From NCBI GenBank assembly GCA_029834535.1, contig JAQMWT010000137.1:1-64000 (forward strand): 64,000 nt of DNA, written 5' to 3'. Source of the DNA: Chrysophaeum taylorii (Eukaryota > Sar > Pelagophyceae > Pelagomonadales > Pelagomonadaceae). Shown in pieces: positions 39,424-49,751 of the stretch (position 1 is the stretch's first letter; each line of letters begins with the position of its first letter). A model generated the notes under the pieces. It worked only from the letters and a program-made list of their open reading frames with translations. It did not search any database and was not told the origin of the DNA. Position numbers and translations under genes: made by a program.

Positions 39424-41007
39424 CGCCTCCTTAAGTTTCCGGCAAACTCGTCACACGAAACAAGGAGGTGCCTTGTGCGAAGCCTCCACTCCGAGATCTC
39501 CGAGGCACTGTACCCGATCAACGTTGCCGTCGGGGTCAAGGGCGGCCCCTCGCGCCTCGTCTTTGGCGTCCGCACCCACGCGGAGCAGTACCCCGACCAG
39601 GTCATCGTCAAGCTGGACAAACGCAACGCCTTCAACGAGCTCAAGCGCCGGACCGTCGTGGACAAACTCGCAAACCACGCCAACGCTAAGCTGCGTGCCT
39701 TTGGCCACTTTATGTTCAAGCAATTACGGCCGGCATCCTGGGTGGCCCTCCACGGCCCCACCGGCCTCGATCGCGCCCCCTTCGACTCTCAAGAAGGCGG
39801 CCAGCAAGGCGACCCCACCTATCCACCGGCGTACTGTCTGGCAACGCATGACGCCTCACAGGCTCTTGACACCCGCCTACGTTCATGTGCCGGCTACGCA
39901 CGATTTGGCATGGACGACGGCGCCATCTCTGGTTCCCCTCGTGAGGTTGTCGACGCCCGCCTGCAGTACGCCCGCGACATCCAAGCTAGCGGCGAGGAGC
40001 TCCGCCTCGACAAGTGCGTGGCGTTCTGTCCGGCACTTGGCATGGGTCTTCTCGATCACCCCGATGTTCACGACCACGTCCAAGTTGCGCCTGACGGCAC
40101 GCGTACTCTTGCTGGTATCCCCGTTGTCGCCGACGGCCTCGTAATCTACGGTGTGCCCATCGGCTCCCCCGGACACGCCGGAGATGCCTATGTCGAAGCT
40201 ACCTTGCAACGCGAGGTTGACGCTCAGGTGAGCTCCATGAGCACCATTCGCACCAAGCTCCAGAACGTCTCCCTCCACTGCATGTACTCGTTGGGCCGCT
40301 ACTGCATCGCCCCGCGCATGGACTACCTCGCGCAACACTGCTACCCCGCCAATGCCTTGAGCGCGCTCCGCCGCTTCGACGTTGCCGTCCTCAGCTTCGT
40401 CGCCACAGCACTTGGCGCAGAGCCGCGTCAGGTTTTTGACTCCACCGGCATCGTCCTCCAACGCCTCCGTCTTCCTGCTCGAAGTGGGGGTGGCGGCATT
40501 CGCTCCTGCGCCGACCTCAGCCCCGCCGCCTTTGTTGGCACGGCGGCCCAGGCCCTCCCTCACCTCGTCGACCTTCGCGATCCTACGGGTGCCGTGGAGG
40601 TCCCTGGCTACCTCCCCCGCCTCGCCTCGGTCCTGGGTGCCACTTCTTTTCGCACAGGTAACGAGTTGCACCGTTGGCACCACCTCCTCGCATCCGGTTG
40701 CCGCCTGGGGCGAGCACTTGAGACTGCGTGGGACGGACTTCGGGTTGATCTCCGTACCACGCTGGCTTCCCACGGCGGCGCTGGTTCCGGCGACCCCGCC
40801 AACGTTCATCTCGTCGACGGTCCTCTCTCCCACGAATTCGTCTCCATGGGCGTCCTCGTCGACCCCACCATCTCGACACCCGTGCTCATACCCCAACTCC
40901 AGCGTGCTCTAACCTCCCAGCGCGAGACAGCTCGGGCCACTGCACTCCAGCGCCTTGCGGCCACCCTTCCCATCACCCATGCACTTCGAGTAGCGGCGTC
41001 CTCATGA
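39424..41007 (+). pseudogene. LINE Y reverse transcriptase (5'-truncated)
   Basis: Open from a stop at 39421. The first in-frame start-like codon is GTG at 39475, so there is no proper beginning and the finger region upstream is missing. RT motifs: VIVKLDKRNAFNEL (motif A, D...NAFN), GGQQGDPTYPPAYC (motif B), GMDDG (motif C, xMDD catalytic pair), then AGIPVVADGLVIYGVPIG (motif D/E region, with GxPIG). About 510 codons are open, continuing into a long alpha-helical C-terminal part. It ends at 41007, and the following nuclease-like ORF is in another frame starting at 41083. In an intact copy RT and nuclease would be expected to form one ORF, so a break near 41000-41080 is likely. Confidence 0.85.
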
Positions 41008-41082
41008 GATCGCTTCTCGACGACGTTCATCAGCTCGTGGCCCAGCTCTGCCCTTCAAATCCCCAACCGCTGCTGGGCTGAG

Positions 41083-42018
41083 ATGTGTGCCCAGTACTTT
41101 GGCTACCCCTCTCCAGCTTGTTCGGGCCTCGTGGGCACTCGCATTCTGGGCACTGACGTCGTTCTCGACGCTCACGGCAAGGTGCTTCTCACGCAGGCCA
41201 ACCTTGTCAACCGCGGAGGAGCGCGGACCACCTGGCATGACGGCCAGCTCAAGTGCGTCCTCTGCAGCGTCAAAGAGGCCGGCATCCCAGCCCTGTCCGA
41301 GGTTTTCGGCATCTTTGCTGACGTCGTCGCCCCTACCATTCGCACGCGCCTCTACGGCCGGTACCGAGGCAATCTCGCCCGTCGCCACGTCGTCCCAGAC
41401 ATCCTCACCACGCTCGACAACAAGGAGCAACTCTACGACATCAAAATCCTCGCTTGGGGTTCGTTATACACCGTCCGCGCCCTCCATCCCTCCCACCCGT
41501 CGCCTGTCGATCGGCGCGCAGCGCAAGTCCACTCCGAATACCTCGCTCACGCCCGCGGCATCGACGCCATCATCCCCCAGCCGGGCACAGCACCACCGCC
41601 TGGCTTCTTGGGCCCTGTCGAACAGCGGCTACGTAGCTACGGCACCGTCGCCGGCCTCGTCTTTGGTGCCTTCGGTGAGTCCAGCGCGGCGTGCCACGCT
41701 CTCGCCCAAACATGCGCAGAGCGCATCGCTGCGCGAACCTGGGTGGCAAGCGGCTGCGCCAACTTCACAGAGGCAAAGGCGGCCCAAACTCGCCGCATCT
41801 ACCGTGAGTGGGGGATCGCCAACGCATTAGGCCGGGCTCGCTGTGCCCTCACCGCCCTCACCCATGTCGCCGCCTCGGGGGAACCCACCCAGGCCGCCCG
41901 ATCCCAGCAGGACGTCACCCTTCGTCGCACATACGTCCGGCGGCAGCATGCGTACGACCTACGGGCGGGGCCCGTCCTCTCTTCGCCTGCCCCACGCCTC
42001 GGCGATGACCCCGACTAG
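41083..42018 (+). CDS. LINE Y C-terminal ORF with restriction-nuclease-like domain
   Basis: 311 codons. CVLC near residue 65 may be half of a zinc knuckle. VVPDIL then nine residues then YDIKIL (about residues 104-123) fits a PD-(D/E)xK nuclease core, with Asp in the ExK position. Known: early-branching LINEs (R2, R4, CRE, NeSL groups) carry such a nuclease after RT to nick their target. The rest (SEYLAHARGIDAII, GPVEQRLRSYGTVAGLVFGAFGE, REWGIANALGRARCALTALT) is conserved among all Y copies and in the second family, but has no named function. It ends GDDPD, just before the untranslated 3' end. Equivalent reading frames occur at 34219, 48839 and 15085. Confidence 0.7.
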   Translation: MCAQYFGYPSPACSGLVGTRILGTDVVLDAHGKVLLTQANLVNRGGARTTWHDGQLKCVLCSVKEAGIPALSEVFGIFADVVAPTIRTRLYGRYRGNLARRHVVPDILTTLDNKEQLYDIKILAWGSLYTVRALHPSHPSPVDRRAAQVHSEYLAHARGIDAIIPQPGTAPPPGFLGPVEQRLRSYGTVAGLVFGAFGESSAACHALAQTCAERIAARTWVASGCANFTEAKAAQTRRIYREWGIANALGRARCALTALTHVAASGEPTQAARSQQDVTLRRTYVRRQHAYDLRAGPVLSSPAPRLGDDPD

Positions 42019-42656
42019 GTCCCGGCGTACTTATCTCCGCCCGTCAGGCACATCCCTCATACCCCACAAACCCACCCACATCCTTCATGCTCCCCACACA
42101 CACACCCCTCTTAGCAGTCGACATTTAAAGACAAACAGACAAACAGGCCGCCCGATCCCAGCAGGACGTCACCCTTCGTCGCACATACGTCCGGCGGCAG
42201 CATGCGTACGACCTACGGGCGGGGCCCGTCCTTTCTTCGCCTGCCCCACGCCTCGGCGATGACCCCGACTAGGTCCCGCGTACTTATCTCCGCCCGTCAG
42301 GCACACCCCTCCTACCCCACAAACCCACCTACATCCTTCATGCCCCCCACACACACCCCCCTCTTAGCAGTCGACATTTAAAGACAAACAGACAAACAGG
42401 CCGCCCGATCCCAGCAGGACGTCACCCTTCGTCGCACATACGTCCGGCGGCAGCATGCGTACGACCTACGGGCGGGGCCCGTCCTCTCTTCGCCTGCCCC
42501 ACGCCTCGGCGATGACCCCGACTAGGTCCCGCGTACTTATCTCCGCCCATCAGGCACATCCCTCCTACCCCACAAACCCATCCACATCCTTCATGACCCC
42601 CACACTCACCCCCCTCTTAGCAGTCGACATTTAAAGACAAACAGACAAACAGACAA
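41892..42656 (+). repeat. Three tandem copies of the LINE Y 3' end (about 254 bp each)
   Basis: GGCCGCCCGATCCCAGCAGG begins at 41892, 42146 and 42399, giving periods of 254 and 253 bp. Each copy ends in the ACAGACAAAC tail. All three copies break at the same start point, unlike the ladder at 33948-35295. This points to unequal exchange or slippage after one truncated insertion. Confidence 0.9.
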
Positions 42657-42661
42657 ACATC

Positions 42662-42767
42662 TGTGAGGAAGCTATGACACTTACCCCTGCACCACGTATC
42701 ACCACGTATCCAGTATCCCTACGTCTTTCTCTTATCGCTAGTCTAACGCCTCATTCCAGTCGTAACA
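42662..42767 (+). repeat. 5' LTR of copia element F
   Basis: 106 bp, TGTGAGG...GTAACA. It carries a 10-bp internal duplication (ACGTATCACC) absent from the other LTRs here. Confidence 0.95.
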
Positions 42768-42844
42768 TGGCAGCAGGTGTTCTCCACGGTCGAGCCTCTG
42801 CTTGACTTCGTGGCGACACCTCATCGGCTTCAGTTCATTGCTAC

Positions 42845-43975
42845 GTGTTCGGTTCGTTATCGTTTATCATGTCCTCGATCGAAATTAAAGATAGCAAACT
42901 TTCGCAAAAACTCGATGCCTTCAGTGGTGAGCGACATCTTTTTCACCAATGGACCCGGCGCCTGGGAAACATGATCATTTCCACCGGTGATCGCATTATC
43001 TTGACCACTGACACTTGGACTAGCATTTCTGCCTCTGGCTGCTCTGAAGAAGAATTTGGTCTTAAGCAGCAACGCTGGTACAGTGCACTCTTCATGGCGC
43101 TACCAATGCATGATACTGATCGTGCGGATATCCGTGAAAACCGCGATATGAACTTCACGCGGCTTTACAAGCGCATTACTGATGTTTACATGGGCCATGG
43201 AGATCGTGTCGCTCAGTCTGCAATTGCTTCACTGCATTCCTTGGTGTGCAACAATATCGATGAACTTGAGTCTTTTCTTAACAAGTTCATCACTGGTGTT
43301 CAAGTTGCTCGGCATCATCAAAATTTCCCTGACACACTTGCATTGCAATTGCTTCAGACGAAAATCCCCGACTCGCTCTTGTCTAAGGATCTCATTGCAC
43401 CTGATCCTAAACTGCGCACATATGATGGTTTCGTTGATCGCCTCCACAGTAAAGTTTTTGATTATCTTCAGACCAAGTCTGCGCTTGTCCATGCTACGTT
43501 CCGTGAAAGTCCCCGTCATTGTGAACGTTCCAACTTTTACGGTCGTCCCAACCATCCTTATGATAAACACCTTCATCGCTTCAATGCTTTGCGCTCCCAA
43601 CAACGTTCTAGCCCTCGCCCATCTTTTCGACCATATTTCCGTAACCGACCTTCATCTTCACGTGGTTTCCATCGCAAGCGCCCACGCCATACTGGTCTTT
43701 GTCACTTTTGTGGTATTCCTGGCCATCACCAGAAAGATTGTCATAAGCGCCAGCGCTATTTGCTCTCACAAGCCACCGCCCGCCCTCGGCATCAATATCA
43801 ATACCCACGTCGGTCAAATCCCCAATACCCACCTCGGTCCAATCCCCAATACCCACCTAGGCCCCATCCACCCTTCTACCAAAACTATCTTTCCGCCCCC
43901 ATTCCACTCTTGCCTCCATCTCAAGTTGGTTACGATTGCCACCAATGCCCTTACCGCTCTGCTCACCGCTCGTGA
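42845..43975 (+). CDS. gag: Copia F gag
   Basis: 376 codons. The N-terminal 240 residues are helical capsid-like sequence; the start at 42845 is a few codons before MSSIEIKDSKL. A zinc knuckle CHFCGIPGHHQKDC (CX2CX4HX4C) lies at about residues 285-298, followed by Pro/Tyr repeats (SNPQYPPRSNPQYPPR). It looks whole. The pol frame overlaps it in another frame, as in copia elements that use programmed +1 frameshifting; whether this one does is not known. Confidence 0.85.
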   Translation: MFGSLSFIMSSIEIKDSKLSQKLDAFSGERHLFHQWTRRLGNMIISTGDRIILTTDTWTSISASGCSEEEFGLKQQRWYSALFMALPMHDTDRADIRENRDMNFTRLYKRITDVYMGHGDRVAQSAIASLHSLVCNNIDELESFLNKFITGVQVARHHQNFPDTLALQLLQTKIPDSLLSKDLIAPDPKLRTYDGFVDRLHSKVFDYLQTKSALVHATFRESPRHCERSNFYGRPNHPYDKHLHRFNALRSQQRSSPRPSFRPYFRNRPSSSRGFHRKRPRHTGLCHFCGIPGHHQKDCHKRQRYLLSQATARPRHQYQYPRRSNPQYPPRSNPQYPPRPHPPFYQNYLSAPIPLLPPSQVGYDCHQCPYRSAHRS

Positions 43976-44960
43976 GCGCGACTACCTTCACAGCATAAAC
44001 CTTCGTCTCGTTGTCTATGATACCGGCGCAAATGTCAATCTTTTTAACTCTTCCTCTGGTTTCACCGACCTTGACAATACTCAGCATCACTTCATCACTT
44101 CTGCACTCGGCACTGGCTTGGTTTCCGGTTCCGGCACTGCTCACTTAACGTTTCCTTCGATTGGTCCTCTTGACAATCGTGGTCTTCCTTCTCCTGCACC
44201 CACTCTTTCCGCCCCTCATGGTATCCATGTCGCGTTCCCGCATACCCTCATCTCTCCTGGCCTTGGTGACAAACGGATTCTTTCGGATCATGCCCTTGAG
44301 CAAGTTGGTTACGATTGCCACACCATTCAGGCCGTTGGCCCTGCTCATCCGCAACGTATTTTACGTCACCGCCAAACGCATCACGTTATTCCCCTGCTTC
44401 GTCGCTGTGGTCTTCTTTTGATCGTCTGTTGGATCGGCAATACGACCGCTGCGCCCTACGCGGACTTCGTTTCACCTTTTGTGGCATTTTCTTCTTGCCC
44501 CCGTGTCCATGACCCTTGTGCGTTTCCCGCTGTGTCTCAACGCACTCAACTTACCTTCGACCTTTGGCATGCTCGTCTTGGTCATTATAGTCCTCCCTAT
44601 ATTCGGCGTTTGTCTTCTCTCGCTGTTGGCGCACCGTTTTTCCCGAGCTCCGCGTCTCTTTCTTTTTGTCCTGCTTGTGCTCTCGGTAAAATGCATGCTG
44701 CGCATGTTGGCCAACGTAAAGCTCATGCTTCCGCTTCCACTTCGCTTCCTTCCTCCGAGCCTTTGTCTCGTCCACGTGCCGTTGCGCCCTACCTTATTAT
44801 CCACGCCGATCTCATGTTTGCAGGCGACCCATCCTTCATATATCAAGATCGCGCGATCCTCAAGTTTGTCGATGATCATACGCGCCGCCGCACGCGTTAC
44901 TTTGCTCCACGACACGATGCACTTACGAACGCTCGTCAACTCGAACTTTTCTGTCTACCG
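43950..44960 (+). CDS. pol: Copia F protease and N-terminal integrase part
   Basis: The open frame contains VYDTGANVNLF, the retropepsin active site (DTGA), then LWHARLGHYS and CPACALGKMH, the H...H and CxxC of the pre-integrase region, and HADLMF and DDHTRR from the start of the integrase core. Fossil; broken elsewhere along pol. Confidence 0.8.
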
Positions 44961-45670
44961 TGGTTCGCCCATTCGGATATCGCATTGCCCTCATCTACAC
45001 CGATCGTGACCGCTCTCTTATGGGCCAATTCGAAACCTTCTGTCTGGGCAACAACATCGCTCTCAAACGCGCTCCTGCAGCTCAGTCCAAAACTTCACAG
45101 GCGCACGCTTTTTCCGGTATTGTGGAACGCTCTCATCGCGCAACTGCTGATATTACTCGCACTCTTTTGGTACATGCGCACCGTCCACCTGATTTTTGGC
45201 GTTGGGCCATGGAAACGGCGGACTTCGTCTCTGAGCGTATGCGAAATGCCTCTAATCCTGGATATATGACGCCATATGAAATGCTACATGAAACTCTCCC
45301 CCGTGTTGATTTTCTTCGTGTTTGGGGCTGTCCTGCTGCAATTCTTACTGGCGACAAATGGCCTACCAAAGCTATAACCGGTATCTTCATTGGGTATCCC
45401 TCTGCAGGCCCTGGATATCGCATATTGCTTCAACGCCCCACAGGTCCTGTCATCCACACCTCGATTGATGTTGTTTTTGACGAAAATTTCGCTCTGCGTA
45501 AGTCTCTGTCCTCTCAACCCCTTCCTCCGTCTCTAGTGGATTCTCGTTTTCCTGACTTATTTTATTACGACCCTCGTTTATCTTCCGCCGTGGCGCCCTT
45601 GTCTTCTGTTTTTGATGCTCAGGAGCCGGCCTTATCGGGACTGATCACCCCTGAAACAACTCAACCGTAA
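44960..45670 (+). CDS. pol: Copia F integrase core, second part
   Basis: IALIYTDRDRSLMGQFETFC carries the second catalytic Asp region, and HAFSGIVERSHRA carries the catalytic Glu. WRWAMETADFVSERM and WGCPAAILTGDKWPTK are typical downstream copia signatures. Fossil segment. Confidence 0.8.
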   Translation: MVRPFGYRIALIYTDRDRSLMGQFETFCLGNNIALKRAPAAQSKTSQAHAFSGIVERSHRATADITRTLLVHAHRPPDFWRWAMETADFVSERMRNASNPGYMTPYEMLHETLPRVDFLRVWGCPAAILTGDKWPTKAITGIFIGYPSAGPGYRILLQRPTGPVIHTSIDVVFDENFALRKSLSSQPLPPSLVDSRFPDLFYYDPRLSSAVAPLSSVFDAQEPALSGLITPETTQP

Positions 45671-46199
45671 CTGAATACCCAAATGTTACCGGACAATACG
45701 AAACGTGCACCATTACGTCGCGCCAGACGGGGCCGACCGCGCAAAGTCGACCAACGCGCGTTACAACAACCAACAAACTTTTATACGGGCGATTCTGTTT
45801 CATCCTGTCACAATGTCGATTCTGTTTCCTCGGTCGCTTCTGTTTCCTCCTGTAACTCTTTGTATGTCTCTTATGTTAGCTTTCGTTTGTTAGTTCATTA
45901 TGTCTTCCTTGTTTAGCTAACACCCTTGTTGATCCCCATGCACATGTTTATTACTCTGCTTCCGAAGAAACCTCTCAGTATTCATACGTTGACGAAACTA
46001 CTATTACTTCCACCCATTTACGTGAAGCTTTAGTTCCGACCAATCCTGAGCGTCCTGGCTGGTTGCAAGCCATCGCTAAAGAATATAGCTCCCTTGGTCA
46101 GCTTGGTTGCTGGGATGTTGTTCGCCTTCCTTTGACTTTTTTCTGGCAATATTTGTACCCTCAAGTGGATCCTCCGCAAGAAGTATGACTCTGGCCGCT

Positions 46200-47221
46200 T
46201 CAAATCGTACAAGGCTCGCCTCGTCGTCCGCGGTTACACCCAGGTTCACGGCATTGATTATCATGACACCTACTCACCGGTTGCCAACATCGTCACGATC
46301 CGTTTCTTTCTAACCTTTGTCGCTGTTCATGACTGGGATTTGCACAAGTTGGATGTCAGCTCCGCTTTTATCCAAGCTCCCATTGAAGAAGACATCCATG
46401 TCTGGCCACCCGAAGGCTATGCTCCTCGCCAACCCACCGATGGTTCCAAAATCGTTTACAAGCTCCGTCGCTCTTGGTATGGTTGCAAACAAGCTTGTCG
46501 CAATTGGTGGCTTTATTTGGAACGCTTCCTTCTCAACGATTGTGGCTTCGTCCGCGGATCTGGTGACACTTGCCACTACAAGCTCGTGCTCAATTCTACC
46601 GTTCTCCTGCGTCTTGTTCTTGTCGTTGATGATCTTCTTGTGGCGCACCCTCGTCATTGCATTGGCCACTACCAAGCCTTTTTCCTCCGTTTCCGCGCTT
46701 TCACTGACGTCAATGAGCTTGATCTCACCTCTTACGTTGGTCTTCGCATTACGCGTGATCGCCCTCGGAGAACCCTCACCCTTGACCAATCCCATGCTAT
46801 CCGTGAAATCCTTACCGAACATCGCTTCATCAACAGTAAACCTGAACTAAGTCCATCTCCCAAAGGCCTTCATCTTTCTGCGGCAGATTGTCCTGCTCCT
46901 GGTTCTCCAGATCACATCTTCATGGCGCGCATCCCTTTTCGCCGTATTGTTGGCGGTGTCCTCTTCATCTCCATCATGACTCGCCCTATATCACTTGGTC
47001 CGTCAATCAGTGTGCGCGTTTTCCCCACAATCCTGGTAAACCCCACTGGCACGCTTTATCCCACACTCTGCGTTATCTCAACGGTTCTCAGGATCTTGCC
47101 CTTATTCTTGGTCGCGATTCTACCCTTCGTCTCTGTGGTTATTCCGACTCCAGCCGGGCCGACGACCCTGATGACCGCCACTCCACTACCGGATTTTGTT
47201 TTCTCCTTGCTGGCTCTATGA
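46200..47221 (+). CDS. pol: Copia F reverse transcriptase
   Basis: YKARLVVRGYTQ (finger), then KLDVSSAFIQAPI (motif A), LRRSWYGCKQACRNWW (motif B), LVLVVDDLLVA (motif C, VDD). The copia-type order is clear. Fossil segment. Confidence 0.85.
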
Positions 47222-47589
47222 CAGCCGACTGCTGCCGCTTGCAGTACCTACTTGTTCGCTCTTCATTTGAAGCTGAATTGCTCGCTCTTTACGCTGCTAC
47301 TGCCGAGCTCTCTTGGCTTCTCAAACTTTTTGATGACTTTGATCTCCCTCGCCACACGGTCCCAATGTATGTCGAGAATAGCACCACCGTCACCCAAGTC
47401 CGTCTCCAGTGTCTCACACGGCGCACCCGCCATATTGACATTCGCTTTTATATTACCGCCGAATATCATCGCAACCACATCATTGATCTCCAACACATTC
47501 CCCGCCTTCACAATCTTAGCGATATTTTCACCCGCAGTACGGAAGCTCCTTCCGCCCTCCGGCTTCGTGCTCTTTACCTCACTTCGTGA
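46888..47589 (+). CDS. pol: Copia F RNase H
   Basis: GYSDSSRADDPDDRHSTTGF, then SSFEAELLALYAATAELSWL and MYVENSTTVTQV give the copia RNase H pattern (D...E...D/N). The C-terminal HIDIRF and NLSDIFTRSTEA are typical of the end of copia pol. Confidence 0.85.
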   Translation: MSCSWFSRSHLHGAHPFSPYCWRCPLHLHHDSPYITWSVNQCARFPHNPGKPHWHALSHTLRYLNGSQDLALILGRDSTLRLCGYSDSSRADDPDDRHSTTGFCFLLAGSMTADCCRLQYLLVRSSFEAELLALYAATAELSWLLKLFDDFDLPRHTVPMYVENSTTVTQVRLQCLTRRTRHIDIRFYITAEYHRNHIIDLQHIPRLHNLSDIFTRSTEAPSALRLRALYLTS

Positions 47590-47716
47590 TCTTCGCCCTG
47601 ATCTCTGTTGTTTCTTTCTTGCCACAATGCCTCTATTGACGTCTTCCTCAAAGCTTCTCCTCTGTGAGCGTCTCACTTACCCCTTTATTTTCCTTTTCTT
47701 TCTTTTCCAGCACCTG

Positions 47717-47822
47717 TGCGAGGAAGCTATGACACTTACCCCTGCACCACGTATCACCACGTATCCAGTATCCCTACGTCTTTCTCTTATCGCTAGTCTA
47801 ACGCCTCATTCCAGTCGCAACA
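47717..47822 (+). repeat. 3' LTR of copia element F
   Basis: 106 bp, nearly identical to the 5' LTR. Followed by ACATC. Confidence 0.95.
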
Positions 47823-47837
47823 ACATCTGTCGATTAG

Positions 47838-48832
47838 TAGTAAGGACAAGTGCAGGCCAGTAAGTTCGCCAGTAAGTTCACCTAGTCCCAATCTCTAACC
47901 CCAGTAAGTTCACCTGGTTCACCTAGTCCCAATCTCCAACCCCAGTAAGTTCGGCGTAAGCCCACTCGTGCTCACATCCACTCACCCCTCTCCTTTGAAC
48001 TCGTCCCTCTCACCCTCGCCAATCTAAGCTGCTTTGATCCGCACACGCTGCTAACCTTTGAGTTTACTCTAAAAACCCCAGTAAGTTCACTTGGTCCCAG
48101 TAAGTTCGCCTGGTCACTAATTTCACCTAGTCCCAATCTCTAACCTCCGTAAGTTCACCTGGTTCCAGTAAGTTCACCTGGTCCCAGTAAGTTCACTTAC
48201 AGTGCGCGTGTAGACGCCGCGAGGGGGCTTATCGGTATTGCGCAGCACGTGTGGGTAGGGTGGAGTCGTCGACTCAGAAGAGCATATCCTCGGGGTTGCC
48301 GATCGACAGAGAGCCACGTAGAGCTGGACGTGGCAGAAGACGGGCTTGGGCAAGAGGACGCCGACCTTGCGGGGCGTCTGCCTCTGGCTCTTGTTGATCG
48401 TTTGGCGTCGGTGGGGCTTGAGGGATACAGGTTGGAGGAGCCTCGGTGACACGACACTATCGATGATGTATCGGGTGCCGTTGCAGTGGCCGTACGACGG
48501 GTCGAGGTTGCGAAGACTTTAAGCTCGAGATCAAAGTCGGCATGCCGTTGTTTGTCAGGGAGTTGAAAACTCGACTGTAAAGAGCGAGGCGTCGTCTTCC
48601 GACCCAACCTAGTCGGCCAAAAAGAACTCCGACGCCTCGTCTCCGGAAAAAAAGGCCGCGATCATGCGCGCGTTGTCAGCATCGACAACATCGTTTCGAC
48701 GGGGCGTGAGAATGGCGCGCTGAAAGAGCCGCCGCGGGTCGTGGAAACAGTCTGCGAGGTCGCCGTAGACGGCTTGGAGGATCAATGCCTGCCTGGCTCG
48801 CGGGCCTACCTGATCCTTACCCTAAATCGGGG
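47838..48832 (-). mobile_element. Helitron-type helicase fragment H8
   Basis: Minus orientation. The 3' end (GGACAAGTGCAGGCCAGTAAG) touches the copia F target site. AGTAAGTTCACC repeats lie at 47858-48195 and helicase remnants at 48200-48790, including TINKSQRQTPRKVGVLL. It ends CCCTAAATCGGGGACAAAC against LINE Y. Confidence 0.65.
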
Positions 48833-48838
48833 ACAAAC

Positions 48839-49657
48839 TATCTTTGCTGACGTCGTCGCCCCTACCATTCGCACGCGCCTCTACGGCCGGTACCGAGGCA
48901 ATCTCGCCCGACGTCAAGTCGTCCCAGACATCCTCACCACGCTCGACAACAAGGAGCAACTCTACGACATCAAAACCCTCGCTTGGGGTTCGTTGTGCAG
49001 TGCCCACGCCCTCCATCCCTCCCACCCGTCGCCTGTCGATCGGCGCGCAGCGCAAGTCCACTCCGAATACCTCGCTCACGCCCGCGGCATCGACGCCATC
49101 ATCCCCCAGCCGGGTACAGCACCACCGCCTGGCTTCTTGGGCCCTGTCGAACAGCGGCTACGTAGCTACGGCACCGTCGCCGCTCTCGTCTTTGGTGCCT
49201 TCGGTGAGGCCAGCGCGGCGTGCCACGCTCTCGCCCAAACATGCGCAGAGCGCATCGCTGCGCGAACCTGGGTGACAAGCGGCTGCGCCAACTTCACAGA
49301 GGCAAAGGCGGCCCAAACTCGCCGCATCTACCGTGAGTGGGGGATCGCCAACGCATTAGGCCGGGCTCGCTGTGCCCTCACCGCCCTCACCCATGTCGCC
49401 GCCTCGGGGAACCCCACCCAGGCCGCCCGATCCCAGCAGGACGTCACCCTTCGTCGCACATGCGTCCGGCGGCAGCATGCGTACGACCTACGGTCGGGGC
49501 CCGTCCTCTCTTCGCCTGCCCCACGCCTCGGCGATGACCCCGACTAGGTCCCGCGTACTTATCTCCGCCCGTCAGGCACATCCCTCCTACCCCACAAACC
49601 CACCCACATCCTTCATGCTCCCCACACACATACCCCTCTTAGCAGTCGACATTTAAA
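48839..49657 (+). mobile_element. LINE Y copy 8, 5'-truncated
   Basis: Begins directly after GGACAAAC at 48838 and encodes the C-terminal half (from ADVVAPTIRTRLYGRYRGN, including VVPDIL...YDIK, to GDDPD at 49547), then the 3' end and TTTAAAGAC at 49652-49660. The longer open frame beginning at 48741 includes 98 bp of H8 and is an artefact of the junction. Confidence 0.85.
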
Positions 49658-49751
49658 GACAACTGGGATGGGGGCGTTACACTAGGGATAAGGGAATGAC
49701 GTAGGAATACTAGATACGTGGTGCAGGGGTAAATGTCATAGCTTCCTCACA
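49658..49751 (-). repeat. 3' LTR of copia element G
   Basis: About 94 bp aligned with 54272-54368. The first bases merge with the LINE Y tail. Confidence 0.75.

Larger units (their letters stand above)
39350..42656 (+). mobile_element. LINE Y, longest copy, with three tandem 3' ends
   Basis: RT ORF, nuclease-like ORF and 3' end (CATCCTTCATGCTCCCCACA..., TCTTAGCAGTCGACATTTAA, AGACAAACAGACAAAC). After the first tail the last 250 bp are repeated twice more, starting at 42146 and 42399. Downstream it touches ACATC and then copia element F. Confidence 0.85.
42662..47822 (+). mobile_element. Ty1/copia LTR element F, near full length
   Basis: 106-bp LTRs (42662-42767, 47717-47822) and target duplication ACATC (42657-42661, 47823-47827). 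The target was the AAACATCTGTCGATTAGTAG junction at the end of the LINE Y tail. Primer-binding-like TGGCAGCAGGTGTTCTCC follows the left LTR. Plus-strand parts: gag 42845-43975, protease (DTGAN) about 44019, pre-integrase zinc-like region about 44560-44690, integrase about 44790-45260, RT about 46200-46850, RNase H about 47100-47590. Integrase before RT is diagnostic of copia. The LTRs differ at very few positions, so it is recent. The coding part is broken about three to five times. Confidence 0.95.

Noticed and set aside
43182-43950. Early part of the long frame overlapping copia F gag
   Set aside because: Hydrophobic, motif-free shadow of gag; recognisable pol sequence starts only near 43950.
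48741-49547. A single 268-codon gene
   Set aside because: The frame crosses the junction of H8 and LINE Y; only the part after 48839 is LINE coding sequence.
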